Shown piece after piece: positions 6,852-20,733 of a stretch of DNA of 64,000 nucleotides; the first letter of the stretch is position 1; every line of letters begins with the position of its first letter. Origin of the DNA: Mucilaginibacter psychrotolerans. Lineage in GTDB: Bacteria > Bacteroidota > Bacteroidia > Sphingobacteriales > Sphingobacteriaceae. The position numbers and the translations under genes were made by a program. The notes under the pieces are model-generated. The model did not search any database and had not been told where the DNA came from. It saw nothing but the letters and a program-made list of their open reading frames with translations. Location of the stretch: positions 62,001 to 126,000 of the forward strand of contig NZ_SOZE01000001.1 in the NCBI RefSeq assembly GCF_004519315.1. Reading direction: 5' to 3'.

Positions 6852-9800
6852 ATGTCATACATGGAAGAATTAATAGCAGATACAGTCTCAAATATTGCTG
6901 GTTTTCGTCTACAATATCTCGAAGTATTGAATTGGGGTACATTTAATAAAGTACGTTGGCAAATTCATCCAGGGGGATACAACGCTTTGCTAACAGGAGA
7001 TATTGGCTCAGGCAAGTCTACTTTGGTCGATGCGCTTACCTGTCTGCTAGTACCCCACAATAAAATTGTTTTTAATAAAGCTGCTGGTGCTGAAGGGAAA
7101 GAGCGGAATTTACTGAGCTATGTAAAAGGTGAGTATAAAAAGGAAAAGGAAGAAATCACCAAGGTAGCAAAGCGTATTTATTTACGCCCGGATGATAATA
7201 CCTATACTGTAATCACCGGTAATTTCTACAATAGTGGCTATGATGAAAATATATGTTTGTCTCAGGTATTCTGGATTGGTAAGGAAGGTAAAGTAGAAAA
7301 ATTACTAATCATCGGAACATTACCTTTGACGATTGCTCGTCATTTTAGTGGATTTACTGATATAACGGATCTCCGGAAAAGGTTACGCAATACCGAGGGT
7401 ATTCAATTATTTGATGATAACTTCAGTAAGTACAGTGAGCATTTTCGGCGTCTGTTTGGTATGAACAGCGACAAGGCGATAGATCTTTTCTACCAAACAG
7501 TATCTATGAAATCAGTAAGTAGCTTAACTGATTTTGTCAGGGAACAAATGCTGGAACGAACCGATGTCAAAGAACAAATCGCTGCTTTGCTGAAGCGTTT
7601 TGACGACTTAAATAAGGCCCACGCTGCGGTTGTCAATTCAAGAGAGCAATTTCAGATATTAAAGCCCCTGACCGAATCATCCATCGAATATGGTAACGTC
7701 AATAGAGATATCGAAAATATCGAAGCAATGTTGGAAGTGATACCCGCCTGGTTTGCGTTGCAGAAGCAGGAACTATTGAAGACGGCAATCGAAGAAAAAG
7801 GTGAAGAATTGCAGAAAGCCACTAGGGTGCAAAGAATATTGGCCGACGAAAAGGAGGAATTAGAAAACCGGAAATTAGGGATTTTGCAGGATATTGATAA
7901 TAATGGAGGCAAACGGCTGGAGCAAATAGCCACTGAAATCAAGCAGTTGGAAAAAGAAAAGACCGACCGGAGAAATGATTTTGACGACTATGCAAGGTTG
8001 GCCAACCAATGCGGCTTAGGCGAAGTACTTGATGAAAAAGACTTTCATGATAATATAAGGCAGGCTAAGGCCATGCAGGATTCAAGTGAAAAAAAGGAAG
8101 CCGAGCTCCAGCAGCAGAGAGATAACGTCATGAGCGAACTGCGTAAGCATGAAACCGATTTACAGGTGGAACAAAAAGAATTGCAATCGCTGAAGGCTAG
8201 ACAAACACAAATTCCCGGATGGCTTGTAGGCTTCAGAACACAATTGTGCGAAGATTTAAGGATAAGTGAAGAGGACATTCCTTTTATAGGCGAGCTTTTA
8301 CAGGTTAACGAAAATGAGGGGGAATGGGAGGGGGCGATTGAGAAACTGCTGCACGAAACAGGTATCAGTATGCTGGTGCCCAAGCAGCATTACCGGAGTA
8401 CAAGTAAATATGTAAATGATAATTTTTTGCGGAGCCGGGATGGCCGGGGAATCAAGCTGACTTACCTCGAAGCTGACATCGAAAACTTTAACCGGCTGAC
8501 CAGGCAGTTGGATAATAGTAGCATCGTTTATAAAGTTGATATCAAACCTGACACAGCATTTTACGACTGGCTGGAAAACTACCTTCGCCGTATGTTCGGG
8601 GACTATAGCTGCGTGGATGTCACCGAATTACAGCATGTGTCCTATGGCATTACCCAGCAGGGGTTAATCAAGAGTGGAAAAATAAGGCATACCAAAGACG
8701 ACCGAAGCAAAATAAACGACCGCCGCAATTATATCTTGGGTTGGAGCAATGTGGAAAAAATCAAGGCACTGGAAGAAGTGATCAGTGGCTTGGAGCGTGA
8801 AATCCACTCGCTTAAATCCCAACGGTACGCTATCGAAAAGGCGCAACAGGAATCTTCTGATTTGAAGGCGGTAATCAGTCAGCTGCTTTTTCTGAAAGAA
8901 TACAGTCGCATCAACTGGCAGTATCCAGCGTTAAAAATACACCAACTGGAAGAAGAACGTCACGAATTGCTGAATAATAACAATACACTAGCTCTGCTTC
9001 AGCAAAAGAAAGAAGAAGTAATAGCCCTAATCGACCAGGCCAAACAGAAGGAAACAGACAAGAATCAGGAAATTGGAAGACTACAGGAAGTCATCAAAGG
9101 CCATGAAAGGACATTGCAGGATACCGACGAACTTATCAGCCAGCTTGAAAACCGGCAACGAGAACTTTACTTTCCCGTTATTGAAGAAAAACTTCTTGAT
9201 AAGGCTTTACGTTTGTCGACGATTGACAGGCAACAGGATCAATTTAAAAAACTGTTCGAAGGAGACACGGGCGAATTGAAAAAGATGCGTCATAAATTGA
9301 GTACGTTGCGTTCCGGCATTGAAAGAAGGATGCGCGAGATCAAGGAGCACTCTAAAGCAGAGTACAGTGAAATCGGTGAGAGTATTGAAGCCCGGGCCGA
9401 GTATATCGGTAAGTTTGAAAAACTGGTATCCGAAGATTTAAAACGTCACGAAGACCGGTTCAAGGAAGAATTAAATAAAAACACTATCAACAGCATCGCC
9501 GTTTTTGACAGCCAGTTGGAAAAACATGAAAAAGATATCCGGCAAAAAATAAAAACCATTAATCAGCACCTTCGGGAGATTGTTTACAATACCGCCCAGG
9601 GAACTTATATCGAGATATTGATGGACAGTACACCTAATAAGGATGTCCGTTTATTTAAAGAGGAATTGAAAAAGTGTTATATCCATTCTTTCAGCAACAA
9701 TGCGGATCTGTACACAGAAGATAAATACGAACAGGTGAAGAGGATTTTAGATCGTTTTGCGAGTGCCGACGGCAGCGATAAAGAATGGACTAGTATGGTC

Positions 9801-10265
9801 ACCGATGTGAGGGAATGGTTCGAGTTTAATGCCAGTGAAAAATATTTGGAAGATGATTCGGAAAAGGAATTTTATGAAGGTTCGGGCGGTAAAAGCGGCG
9901 GTCAGAAGGAAAAGTTGGCATACACGATATTAGCTAGTGCCCTTGCCTATCAGTTCGGATTACAATTCGGAGAAAGCAAGAGCCGCAGCTTCCGATTTGT
10001 GGTTATTGATGAGGCTTTTGGAAGGGGAAGCGATGAAAGCACACGCTACGGTCTGGAGCTTTTCAAGAAGTTGAACCTGCAATTACTCATTGTGACCCCA
10101 CTACAAAAGATACACATCATTGAAGGTCATGCAAATTCTTTTCACTTTATCAGCAACAAGGACGGCAACAACTCGCAGGTCCGCAATTTTACTAAAGAGG
10201 AATACTTGTTGGAAAAGGCAAAACATAATAGTTTGTTTCAAACTTTAGCTAATCAAGCATCTTAA
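6852..10265 (+). CDS. jetC: Wadjet SMC-like ATPase JetC
   Basis: A 1137-residue SMC/MukB-type ATPase. The N-terminal half has LNWGTFNKVRW followed by a Walker A GDIGSGKST at residues 49-57. Long coiled coils run from about 290 to 440 and 650 to 900, flanking a hinge-like middle. The C-terminal half has the ABC signature SGGKSGGQ at 1011-1018 and Walker B VVIDE at 1050-1054 with the catalytic Glu1054. In Wadjet this motor extrudes DNA loops and senses small circular DNA. All nucleotide-binding motifs are intact, so the operon looks functional. It abuts jetB and jetD without a gap. Confidence 0.95.
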   Translation: MSYMEELIADTVSNIAGFRLQYLEVLNWGTFNKVRWQIHPGGYNALLTGDIGSGKSTLVDALTCLLVPHNKIVFNKAAGAEGKERNLLSYVKGEYKKEKEEITKVAKRIYLRPDDNTYTVITGNFYNSGYDENICLSQVFWIGKEGKVEKLLIIGTLPLTIARHFSGFTDITDLRKRLRNTEGIQLFDDNFSKYSEHFRRLFGMNSDKAIDLFYQTVSMKSVSSLTDFVREQMLERTDVKEQIAALLKRFDDLNKAHAAVVNSREQFQILKPLTESSIEYGNVNRDIENIEAMLEVIPAWFALQKQELLKTAIEEKGEELQKATRVQRILADEKEELENRKLGILQDIDNNGGKRLEQIATEIKQLEKEKTDRRNDFDDYARLANQCGLGEVLDEKDFHDNIRQAKAMQDSSEKKEAELQQQRDNVMSELRKHETDLQVEQKELQSLKARQTQIPGWLVGFRTQLCEDLRISEEDIPFIGELLQVNENEGEWEGAIEKLLHETGISMLVPKQHYRSTSKYVNDNFLRSRDGRGIKLTYLEADIENFNRLTRQLDNSSIVYKVDIKPDTAFYDWLENYLRRMFGDYSCVDVTELQHVSYGITQQGLIKSGKIRHTKDDRSKINDRRNYILGWSNVEKIKALEEVISGLEREIHSLKSQRYAIEKAQQESSDLKAVISQLLFLKEYSRINWQYPALKIHQLEEERHELLNNNNTLALLQQKKEEVIALIDQAKQKETDKNQEIGRLQEVIKGHERTLQDTDELISQLENRQRELYFPVIEEKLLDKALRLSTIDRQQDQFKKLFEGDTGELKKMRHKLSTLRSGIERRMREIKEHSKAEYSEIGESIEARAEYIGKFEKLVSEDLKRHEDRFKEELNKNTINSIAVFDSQLEKHEKDIRQKIKTINQHLREIVYNTAQGTYIEILMDSTPNKDVRLFKEELKKCYIHSFSNNADLYTEDKYEQVKRILDRFASADGSDKEWTSMVTDVREWFEFNASEKYLEDDSEKEFYEGSGGKSGGQKEKLAYTILASALAYQFGLQFGESKSRSFRFVVIDEAFGRGSDESTRYGLELFKKLNLQLLIVTPLQKIHIIEGHANSFHFISNKDGNNSQVRNFTKEEYLLEKAKHNSLFQTLANQAS

Positions 10266-11432
10266 ATGATCAGCCCGGAAGAAATAAAACTGCAAGCCCT
10301 CAAGTGGTGGAAGCCTTTTTTACAAAGTTATATTGCCAACGAGAATTTCTTTCCTAGACAAATAGATCGGATTGGAAAGGTAAAGCCCGGACAGATTACC
10401 CGTCAATTTGAAACCCTCCAACAGGAAATAGAATTGCTATATAGGGAGTCGAAAAATGAAATAGGTAACGGTTATCTTATCAAAACAGCGGGCCGAAATT
10501 TTCGGAGAAGTGGGCCACATGATTTGCCGGACAGCATTGAATTTGAAACTGCGGACGATTACTTACACTTTATTGCAAAAAAAAAGGAATGGAAACTATT
10601 TCAGCGGAATTATGAATTGCTTTCTGGAAGCTTTCCTCACTTAAAGGGGTGGATAGTAAATCATGTAACGCTGTTAACCGTCGCTGATAAAAACTGGCTG
10701 GATATAATCCAAGTTTGCAAATATTTTTTAATCAGTCCCCGACCTAATCTTTACCTACGACAATTACCAATCCAGGTACATACCAAATTCATTGAAGATA
10801 ACACGGCCGTTGTTCAATCCCTGCTTGACTTTCTTATCCCGGACCATATTCGGAACAAAGATCAAAAGCGGTTTGCCGAACGCTACTTTCTAAAGCATGA
10901 TGAGCCGTTGGTCCGTATCCGGATACTGGACGAAAGATTAGCACTTCATAAAGATATAATGGATGTCAGCATTCGATTATCCGATTTTGAAAAAACGGTA
11001 TTTGATTGCGATTATGTTCTAATTGCCGAGAACAAAATGAACTTCCTGACCTTGCCGTTTTTGAAGTCAACTATCGCTGTATGGAGCGGAGGCGGTTTTA
11101 ATGTGAGCTATTTGAAGAACAGTGAATGGCTCGCCGGTAAAAATATCTATTACTGGGGAGACATTGACGAGCATGGCTTTCAGATATTGCACCAACTGCG
11201 CAGCTATTATCCATCCACGAAGAGCGTGATGATGGACAGATTAACATATGACACTTTCGAGCCATATGCAGCACAAGGCGAACGAAATACATCGGAACGA
11301 TTAAGCCTTTTAAGTACTGCTGAAGCTGAATTATATGCCTTTATCAAATTGCAGCCAGATAAGAACAGATTGGAGCAGGAAAAAATAACGCAGTATTATA
11401 TCGACCAGGAATTGAGGAAAATCATTCTGTAA
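10266..11432 (+). CDS. jetD: Wadjet nuclease subunit JetD (TOPRIM, DUF3322/DUF2220)
   Basis: 388 residues. The N-terminal part (LQALKWWKPFLQSYI, then WKLFQRNYELL) matches the DUF3322 region. The C-terminal part is a topoisomerase VI-A-like TOPRIM domain: Glu255 in LIAENKMNFL and the D-x-D pair Asp299/Asp301 in YYWGDIDEHGF are the metal-binding residues. JetD cleaves the circular DNA captured by the JetABC motor. With all four subunits intact and in the order A-B-C-D, and with DUF3375/DUF4194 partners, this is a type I Wadjet locus. Confidence 0.94.
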   Translation: MISPEEIKLQALKWWKPFLQSYIANENFFPRQIDRIGKVKPGQITRQFETLQQEIELLYRESKNEIGNGYLIKTAGRNFRRSGPHDLPDSIEFETADDYLHFIAKKKEWKLFQRNYELLSGSFPHLKGWIVNHVTLLTVADKNWLDIIQVCKYFLISPRPNLYLRQLPIQVHTKFIEDNTAVVQSLLDFLIPDHIRNKDQKRFAERYFLKHDEPLVRIRILDERLALHKDIMDVSIRLSDFEKTVFDCDYVLIAENKMNFLTLPFLKSTIAVWSGGGFNVSYLKNSEWLAGKNIYYWGDIDEHGFQILHQLRSYYPSTKSVMMDRLTYDTFEPYAAQGERNTSERLSLLSTAEAELYAFIKLQPDKNRLEQEKITQYYIDQELRKIIL

Positions 11433-11584
11433 ATAAGGTTAGATATTGCAAATTTATGTTCCCCCATTAAATTGATATACTGATTATTAATATAACTAAT
11501 ACAGCCACTGACGGTCTTTGGCCGGTTCCGGGAGCATGTTTACGGCGGCAACAAATACCTATGCCATTACCCCTATTGCCCCCG

Positions 11585-15715
<4,131 letters not shown>

Positions 15716-15988
15716 TTTTTCTTACTAGTTTAGTGATTTGCTTGCAAATTATTTTAAATGTAACACCGCAAGCAATAGCCAAAACAACTTACATCAACAA
15801 AATAAAAATACCGGTTATGGGGGAGATAATTGGTTTTTTTTCAGGATCTTCCTAATTTTTATTGGTATAGCCTGATATGCATTGATACGGCGACAGCGTA
15901 AATTTGTTGCAATTAATATTCCAGTGCGGAGTATGTTGCTTTTTTACATCCCTTATCAATACCCAGGTTTATATACTACTACGATATA
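15716..15988. other. Intergenic region with an inverted repeat
   Basis: No gene seen. TTGCTTGC at 15738-15745 and GCAAGCAA at 15768-15775 form a perfect eight-base inverted repeat about 25 bases upstream of the sensor-kinase start on the minus strand. It is a possible operator or leader hairpin. The rest is AT-rich. Confidence 0.3.
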
Positions 15989-17830
15989 CTACCGCTTCAT
16001 CAAAATAGCAGCCTCCAATGGTTCCAGGTGCAGCATACCGCTGATGGCGCTATCATTTAATAAGGTCTTATATACCGTGCCTTCGCGCAGCGGAAAGTTG
16101 ATTGCCCCCTCCTCCAGGTTAAAAAATACCAGCACTTCGTTTAGCTCGTCGTATCTCCTGTATACCAGGGTATGGCCTTCGGCCACAATAAATTCTATTT
16201 TGCCGTTTACCAGCACCTGGTTATCCTTGCGTATGGCTATGAGCTTTTTATACCAATCGAATTGTTGCTGGTTAAAACCTACCTGGTCGTACTGCTTGTC
16301 GCCAGGCTGCAGGTTGTTGCGTGTTTCGTCTGCAAATTGGTAATCGGCCCACCAGAGGGGTTTGCGCGGGTCGGGGTCGTCGGCACCCCACATGCCCATT
16401 TCTTCGCCGTTCCAAATTTGTGGGGCGCCAATGCTGGTAAACAGGTGCACCAGGTACAGGCGCAGGCGCTTATAGGTCTCCTCGTCGGGCTTGCCGGTGC
16501 GGTAATAAGGGTTTTCGCGCGGGTTTGCCTGGAACTTATACTTATTGGCGTTGTAAAAATCGGTGAGCAGGCGTGGGGTATCATGCGTGCTGGATACGTT
16601 CATCATGGCGTATCGCTTATCTTCTGGGAGGCGGCTCCATTCATGTTCCAATTCGTTCCTCAACTGCGCGGCATCCAGCGGGAAATCGGTTTTGGCAAAG
16701 AAGTATCGTGCCGGGCGGTAGGCGTGGTAAAACATCACGGCATCAAATACGTCGCCCTGTGTGTAGGGCGTTGCGTCCATCAGTTTATCGGGCCAGTTGT
16801 CCCACCAAATTTCGCCCACTAAATAAGCATCGGGTTTTATGCTGCGCACTTTCTTGCGAAAATCCCGCCAAAAACCAAGCCCTATTTGGTCGGCAACATC
16901 CAGGCGGAAGCCATCGATACCATCGGCGGCCTTGCCGTTAGGTGCCAACCAGCGCTGCGTTACCGCGAAGATGTGTTTTTTGGCCCCTTCGTTGATGTTC
17001 CCCTCGTAAGGCTGGCCGTTTTGGCGATGGGTGGTAATATCAACCTTGCGTATCTCGGGCAGGCTGGCAACACCCACCCAGCCCGTATAAGCAAATTCAT
17101 TCCCGGGATTATTGGCATCATCAAAGGAGCGTATCTCGTACCAATCCTTATAGGCCGACTGCGATTGGTTCTTCAGCACATGCTGCCAGGCCCAAAACAT
17201 TACGCCGGTGTGGTTCCATGAGTAATCCATAATCAAACGCATACCGCGGCGGTGCACCTCGCGCACCAATTTCAGGAACAGCTTATCGGCAGCAGTCCAT
17301 TTCCAGGTTGCGGGGTCGGCGGGGTTTTCAGTAGCGATGAGTTTGATGTCGCCGTCCGGGTCGGGTCCAAAGTTAACGTCGATATGGTGATAATTGCGGG
17401 CATCATATTTATGTGCCGAGGGCGCATCGTTCAGCGGATTCATGAAGAGGGCCGTCACGCCGAGGTTTTGCAGGTAGTCCAGTTTATCCAAAACACCCTG
17501 CAGGTCGCCACCGTATCGGCGATAGTACATGTTGTCGTTAAAGCTGCGGTTCAATTCCCAGCCTTGCTGCCCGTACCAGTCCTCTGTCCACTGGTTTACG
17601 GCCCAACCCTCCGGGGCGATTTGCCCCATGGGTGGGATGCTGATATCCTGCGGCCTCGGGTTGTTCCTGCTACCGCCGTTGCGGAAACGTTCGGGGAATA
17701 TCTGGTACCAGATAGCACTCTTGCTCCATTCGGGCGCTTTATCAAAAGGCGTTGCAGGGTTTTGTCCCTCTGAGGCAAAAGCGGCGAACAGGCAGATGAG
17801 CATAATAGTGGTTTTGTTCATGACGGGCAT
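15989..17830 (-). CDS. Secreted alpha-amylase family glycoside hydrolase (GH13)
   Basis: 613 residues with an N-terminal signal peptide (about 1-22; a second ATG three codons in is an alternative start). All GH13 regions are present: DYSWNH at 202-207, GFRLDVA with nucleophile Asp311, LVGEIWWDN with acid/base Glu340, and THDTPR with Asp417. The extended N-terminal domain and the KYDARNYHHIDVNFGPD segment resemble the neopullulanase/cyclomaltodextrinase branch, so alpha-1,4 (and perhaps alpha-1,6) glucan hydrolysis in the periplasm is likely. No SusC/SusD pair is in the window. Confidence 0.9.
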   Translation of the reverse strand: MPVMNKTTIMLICLFAAFASEGQNPATPFDKAPEWSKSAIWYQIFPERFRNGGSRNNPRPQDISIPPMGQIAPEGWAVNQWTEDWYGQQGWELNRSFNDNMYYRRYGGDLQGVLDKLDYLQNLGVTALFMNPLNDAPSAHKYDARNYHHIDVNFGPDPDGDIKLIATENPADPATWKWTAADKLFLKLVREVHRRGMRLIMDYSWNHTGVMFWAWQHVLKNQSQSAYKDWYEIRSFDDANNPGNEFAYTGWVGVASLPEIRKVDITTHRQNGQPYEGNINEGAKKHIFAVTQRWLAPNGKAADGIDGFRLDVADQIGLGFWRDFRKKVRSIKPDAYLVGEIWWDNWPDKLMDATPYTQGDVFDAVMFYHAYRPARYFFAKTDFPLDAAQLRNELEHEWSRLPEDKRYAMMNVSSTHDTPRLLTDFYNANKYKFQANPRENPYYRTGKPDEETYKRLRLYLVHLFTSIGAPQIWNGEEMGMWGADDPDPRKPLWWADYQFADETRNNLQPGDKQYDQVGFNQQQFDWYKKLIAIRKDNQVLVNGKIEFIVAEGHTLVYRRYDELNEVLVFFNLEEGAINFPLREGTVYKTLLNDSAISGMLHLEPLEAAILMKR

Positions 17831-17902
17831 GAACGGGTTAATAATTGCCGGGCGGTGCCCGTTTCAAATATAAGTAATATTGTTGCCCGCCCAATTAGTC
17901 AT

Positions 17903-17935
17903 AAAAAAAGCCGCCAGAATAATCTGACGGCTTTT
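17903..17935 (-). terminator. Terminator of the rtcB-prfH operon
   Basis: AGCCGCCAGA (17909-17918) pairs with TCTGACGGCT (17923-17932) with one mismatch and a four-base loop. The A run at 17903-17909 is a T tract on the minus strand, and CTTTT flanks the other side. It lies 44 bases after the prfH stop. Confidence 0.75.
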
Positions 17936-17978
17936 GATGGAGAATCTCCGAAAAAATCCGGTTATTTTACGCTCTTGT

Positions 17979-18593
17979 TTACATTGTCGCCCTGATGGTT
18001 TTAACAGGGTTTCCCCGCTCTAAAGCGTTATGTTCCTGCCACTGGCTTTGTTGTTGTTCTATAAGTTGCTCGGTGTGCCAAACCATTACTTTAGCTTGCA
18101 GCCTGGCTAAACATAGCTTTTTGTTTTCCAACTGTGAGCGCGTATCCATGGCCATAACATGCAATCCCGAAGGGAGGTGAACGCCGCGCACAGCAGTTTC
18201 AACCTTATTTACGTTTTGTCCACCCGGTCCCGATGAGCGGCAGGTTTCCAGTTTTACATCTTTAGGGTTCCATTGCATCAATTCTTTCACATCAAAAACG
18301 GCCACGCCTACAAACCAGTTCTTGCGTTTATAATATTTACGATAGGGGCTTTGCGCTATCCATTGTATAGTGCCGGTCCATTCCTTTACAAATGCATCCA
18401 CGTTATCGCCCGTGGCCATCATTGTTGCAGATAGTAAGGTGCCGTTTAATTCGCCGGCTTTATTTTCCAGTACTTCAATTTGAATGCCCTGTTGCCTGGC
18501 CTGTTTCATCATCAGGCTTTGTACACAGGCTACAACCCGGCAGCATTCTGCCGGGCCTTTGCCTGAGGTGATTTGTATCATCTTTTTCATCAT
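17979..18593 (-). CDS. prfH: Peptide chain release factor-like protein PrfH
   Basis: 204 residues, short for a release factor: it has the catalytic domain with GGQ at 124-126 inside SSGPGGQNVNKVETAVRG but lacks the codon-recognition domain of RF1/RF2. That is the PrfH architecture. It starts with a TAATG overlap with the rtcB stop, so the two are translationally coupled. PrfH proteins paired with RtcB are reported to release peptides from ribosomes whose 16S decoding centre was cut by toxins, after which the paired RtcB religates the RNA. The pairing here supports that role by homology. Confidence 0.93.
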   Translation of the reverse strand: MMKKMIQITSGKGPAECCRVVACVQSLMMKQARQQGIQIEVLENKAGELNGTLLSATMMATGDNVDAFVKEWTGTIQWIAQSPYRKYYKRKNWFVGVAVFDVKELMQWNPKDVKLETCRSSGPGGQNVNKVETAVRGVHLPSGLHVMAMDTRSQLENKKLCLARLQAKVMVWHTEQLIEQQQSQWQEHNALERGNPVKTIRATM

Positions 18594-19993
18594 TACTCCT
18601 TATTCATTCTAACGATGCGTGGATAAAACTTGCCCTGAATTTCGACCAGATCATGCTGCGCAGCAATCACTGTTTCAATATCCTTATAGGCTAAGGGGTT
18701 CTCTTCAACCGTGCCGCCAATTAAGGTTACACCCGCATTGGTCAGCATTTTTTTCATAGCCGATACCGTCATACTATCCTTGGCCTTTTGCCTGCTTATG
18801 GCCCTGCCCGCCCCGTGCGACGCGGAGTACAAAGCATCACCGATACCTTTGCCCGATACCAGGTAAGCGGGCGTAGTCATACTGCCGGGAATAATACCCA
18901 ATTCACCTTTATGTGCCGGTGTAGCACCTTTACGGTGGATAATTACATTCCGGCCATCAGCCAACTGATCTTTCCAGGCAAAGTTGTGGTGGTTCTCTAC
19001 CACGTGCAGCGCCTTCAAGCCTAAAGCCTGTAACAGGTTATCGTGTATGCGCTCGTGACAGGCTTTGGCATAATCACCCGCCAGATTCATCGTTAACCAG
19101 TATTCCTGGCCAGTCTCGCTGTTCATATCCAGCCAGGCCAATTGCTGTGCGTGGCGCGGAAGTTTACAGGTATTCATGGCTATTTGCGTGTAATGCCTGG
19201 CTATGGCCGAACCTAATCCACGGCTGCCTGAATGCGTTAACAAAGCCGTGTATTTTTTAGCAGGTAAGCCTAATGTATTACCGGCCAAAAGTTCTATCTC
19301 GCCAAATTCCACAAAGTGGTTGCCATTACCCGATGTGCCCAACTGCCTTACGGCCTTACTACGCAACGGTTTCAAAAATGAGATCTCATTAAATACCGGA
19401 CTATCCAGCACCTCATGCTCCTGTCTTACATCCAAGCCGCCTTCCATACCAAAATGGGTATGATTTTTTAACGCTTGTTTAATCTGGTATTCAAACCGTT
19501 TCAAAAAACCATCGCTTTCGTCGATAACGGATAGCGCCATGCGGCAGCCAATATCCATACCTACTGCGTAAGGAATTATCGCGTTATCTGTAGCAAGCAC
19601 GCCACCAATGGGCAAACCAAAACCCATGTGTGCATCAGGCATTAAAGCACCCTGCACACTCACGGGAAGCAGGTTGGCCAGCTCCATTTGCTTTTTGGCC
19701 GATTGTTCAATGCCCTTTGCGCCATAAGTTTTACAATACACCGGTTCATCGCGCAATTCAAATGTTTTAAACAACGGTGCATCCGTTTTACCGATTACCT
19801 TTTCGGCTATTTTACTTGTTAATTCATCATCCAGAAATGCTTCCGGGTTGTTCATAATATTCACCAGCAAATCCAGCAATTGCTGCTTACTGTGGTGCTT
19901 GAAATTTTTAGAGGCAATACCGATAACCAGGCTTCGCAGCTGATCGTTATGGTAACCTATTTTACTTAAATCTTTTGTTCTTAAATTGCCCAT
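18593..19993 (-). CDS. rtcB: RtcB family RNA ligase (PrfH-linked type)
   Basis: 466 residues with the RtcB signatures PDAHMGFGLPIGGV (about 119-132), VGMDIGCRM with metal ligands Asp147 and Cys150, THSGSRGLG, and SASHGAGRA, where His393 is the expected guanylylated residue. RtcB joins 2',3'-cyclic phosphate (or 3'-phosphate) and 5'-OH RNA ends using GTP and Mn2+. There is no archease or RtcA nearby. The partner is prfH (one-base overlap), which points to the ribosome-repair subgroup rather than tRNA splicing. A basic protein gene of unknown function lies just upstream, 5 bases away. Confidence 0.95.
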   Translation of the reverse strand: MGNLRTKDLSKIGYHNDQLRSLVIGIASKNFKHHSKQQLLDLLVNIMNNPEAFLDDELTSKIAEKVIGKTDAPLFKTFELRDEPVYCKTYGAKGIEQSAKKQMELANLLPVSVQGALMPDAHMGFGLPIGGVLATDNAIIPYAVGMDIGCRMALSVIDESDGFLKRFEYQIKQALKNHTHFGMEGGLDVRQEHEVLDSPVFNEISFLKPLRSKAVRQLGTSGNGNHFVEFGEIELLAGNTLGLPAKKYTALLTHSGSRGLGSAIARHYTQIAMNTCKLPRHAQQLAWLDMNSETGQEYWLTMNLAGDYAKACHERIHDNLLQALGLKALHVVENHHNFAWKDQLADGRNVIIHRKGATPAHKGELGIIPGSMTTPAYLVSGKGIGDALYSASHGAGRAISRQKAKDSMTVSAMKKMLTNAGVTLIGGTVEENPLAYKDIETVIAAQHDLVEIQGKFYPRIVRMNKE

Positions 19994-19998
19994 GTGGG

Positions 19999-20733
19999 TT
20001 ATGTTTCTAATTCCAGGTATGCTTCTTTATGAGCATACTTTGGTATGTTTTTAAATTTGTTAATGTATTTGGCGGGCTCTTTAAAATCATCCCTGCAGCG
20101 AAAACATCGACCGCGGGTTAAGCGATTTAGACGTGGTTCGAGATAATTGCTATCGATACGATCAGCTATATATGCCAGCTCCGCTTCTATATCTACATCA
20201 AGCGCTTTTTTGTGCGTTATGATATACGGGGCTATTTTAAGCACGTAACGCCAGGGTTCAGTAAACACATATCTGACCTGTAAACTACGCGCCTTAACAT
20301 TATAGCTCTCTACGCGGATAAAGCAAACTCTTTCACGTTCTGTTAGTATTGGTTTTGAATGATACCAATCATATAGATCAAGTTCACGTAGCTTTTGTTC
20401 CTTCGCTTTGTAAATGTATCGCCCCTTGCGCCGCTTTTTCCGTTTGAACGATTTATCATGATGACATTCAACGGTGTTTATCTTCGCCAGCAAAGTCTCA
20501 TAAAACTCAGCCTTCGGGCCGCGCTTAATGTCATCGCGCAACACGAAAAAGCGCATCCACCCGCTCTGATAAGGCTCTGCAAGCGCTACCGGGGGTAGTT
20601 GTGCGCGTTGTAGCCACAATGCCCAGCGCCTTTTGTAAAGCTGTATCAGTTGTTTATCCCTGTCGGTTTTTACGAGCCGCCTTTTTTGCCGCGCCGATTT
20701 AATACAGCGCGGCCATTCCTGTGTGTTCATCAC
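19999..20733 (-). CDS. Uncharacterised basic protein leading the rtcB-prfH operon
   Basis: 244 residues, very rich in Arg and Lys (clusters such as KSFKRKKRRKGRYIYKAKEQ), with no signal peptide or membrane helix. A CFRC pair sits near the C-terminus (RGRCFRCRDDFKEP), possibly half of a metal site. The composition suggests a nucleic-acid- or ribosome-binding protein. It ends 5 bases before the rtcB start, so it is co-transcribed with the RNA ligase and release factor. I do not recognise its family. A role in sensing or handling damaged rRNA is inferred only from position and charge. The second ATG codon is an equally possible start. Confidence 0.82.
   Translation of the reverse strand: MMNTQEWPRCIKSARQKRRLVKTDRDKQLIQLYKRRWALWLQRAQLPPVALAEPYQSGWMRFFVLRDDIKRGPKAEFYETLLAKINTVECHHDKSFKRKKRRKGRYIYKAKEQKLRELDLYDWYHSKPILTERERVCFIRVESYNVKARSLQVRYVFTEPWRYVLKIAPYIITHKKALDVDIEAELAYIADRIDSNYLEPRLNRLTRGRCFRCRDDFKEPAKYINKFKNIPKYAHKEAYLELET

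Noticed and set aside
16172..16822. Long plus-strand frames antisense to the GH13 amylase (16172-16822, 17252-17773)
   Set aside because: Complementary to a gene with all catalytic motifs intact; shadow frames in GC-richer coding sequence.
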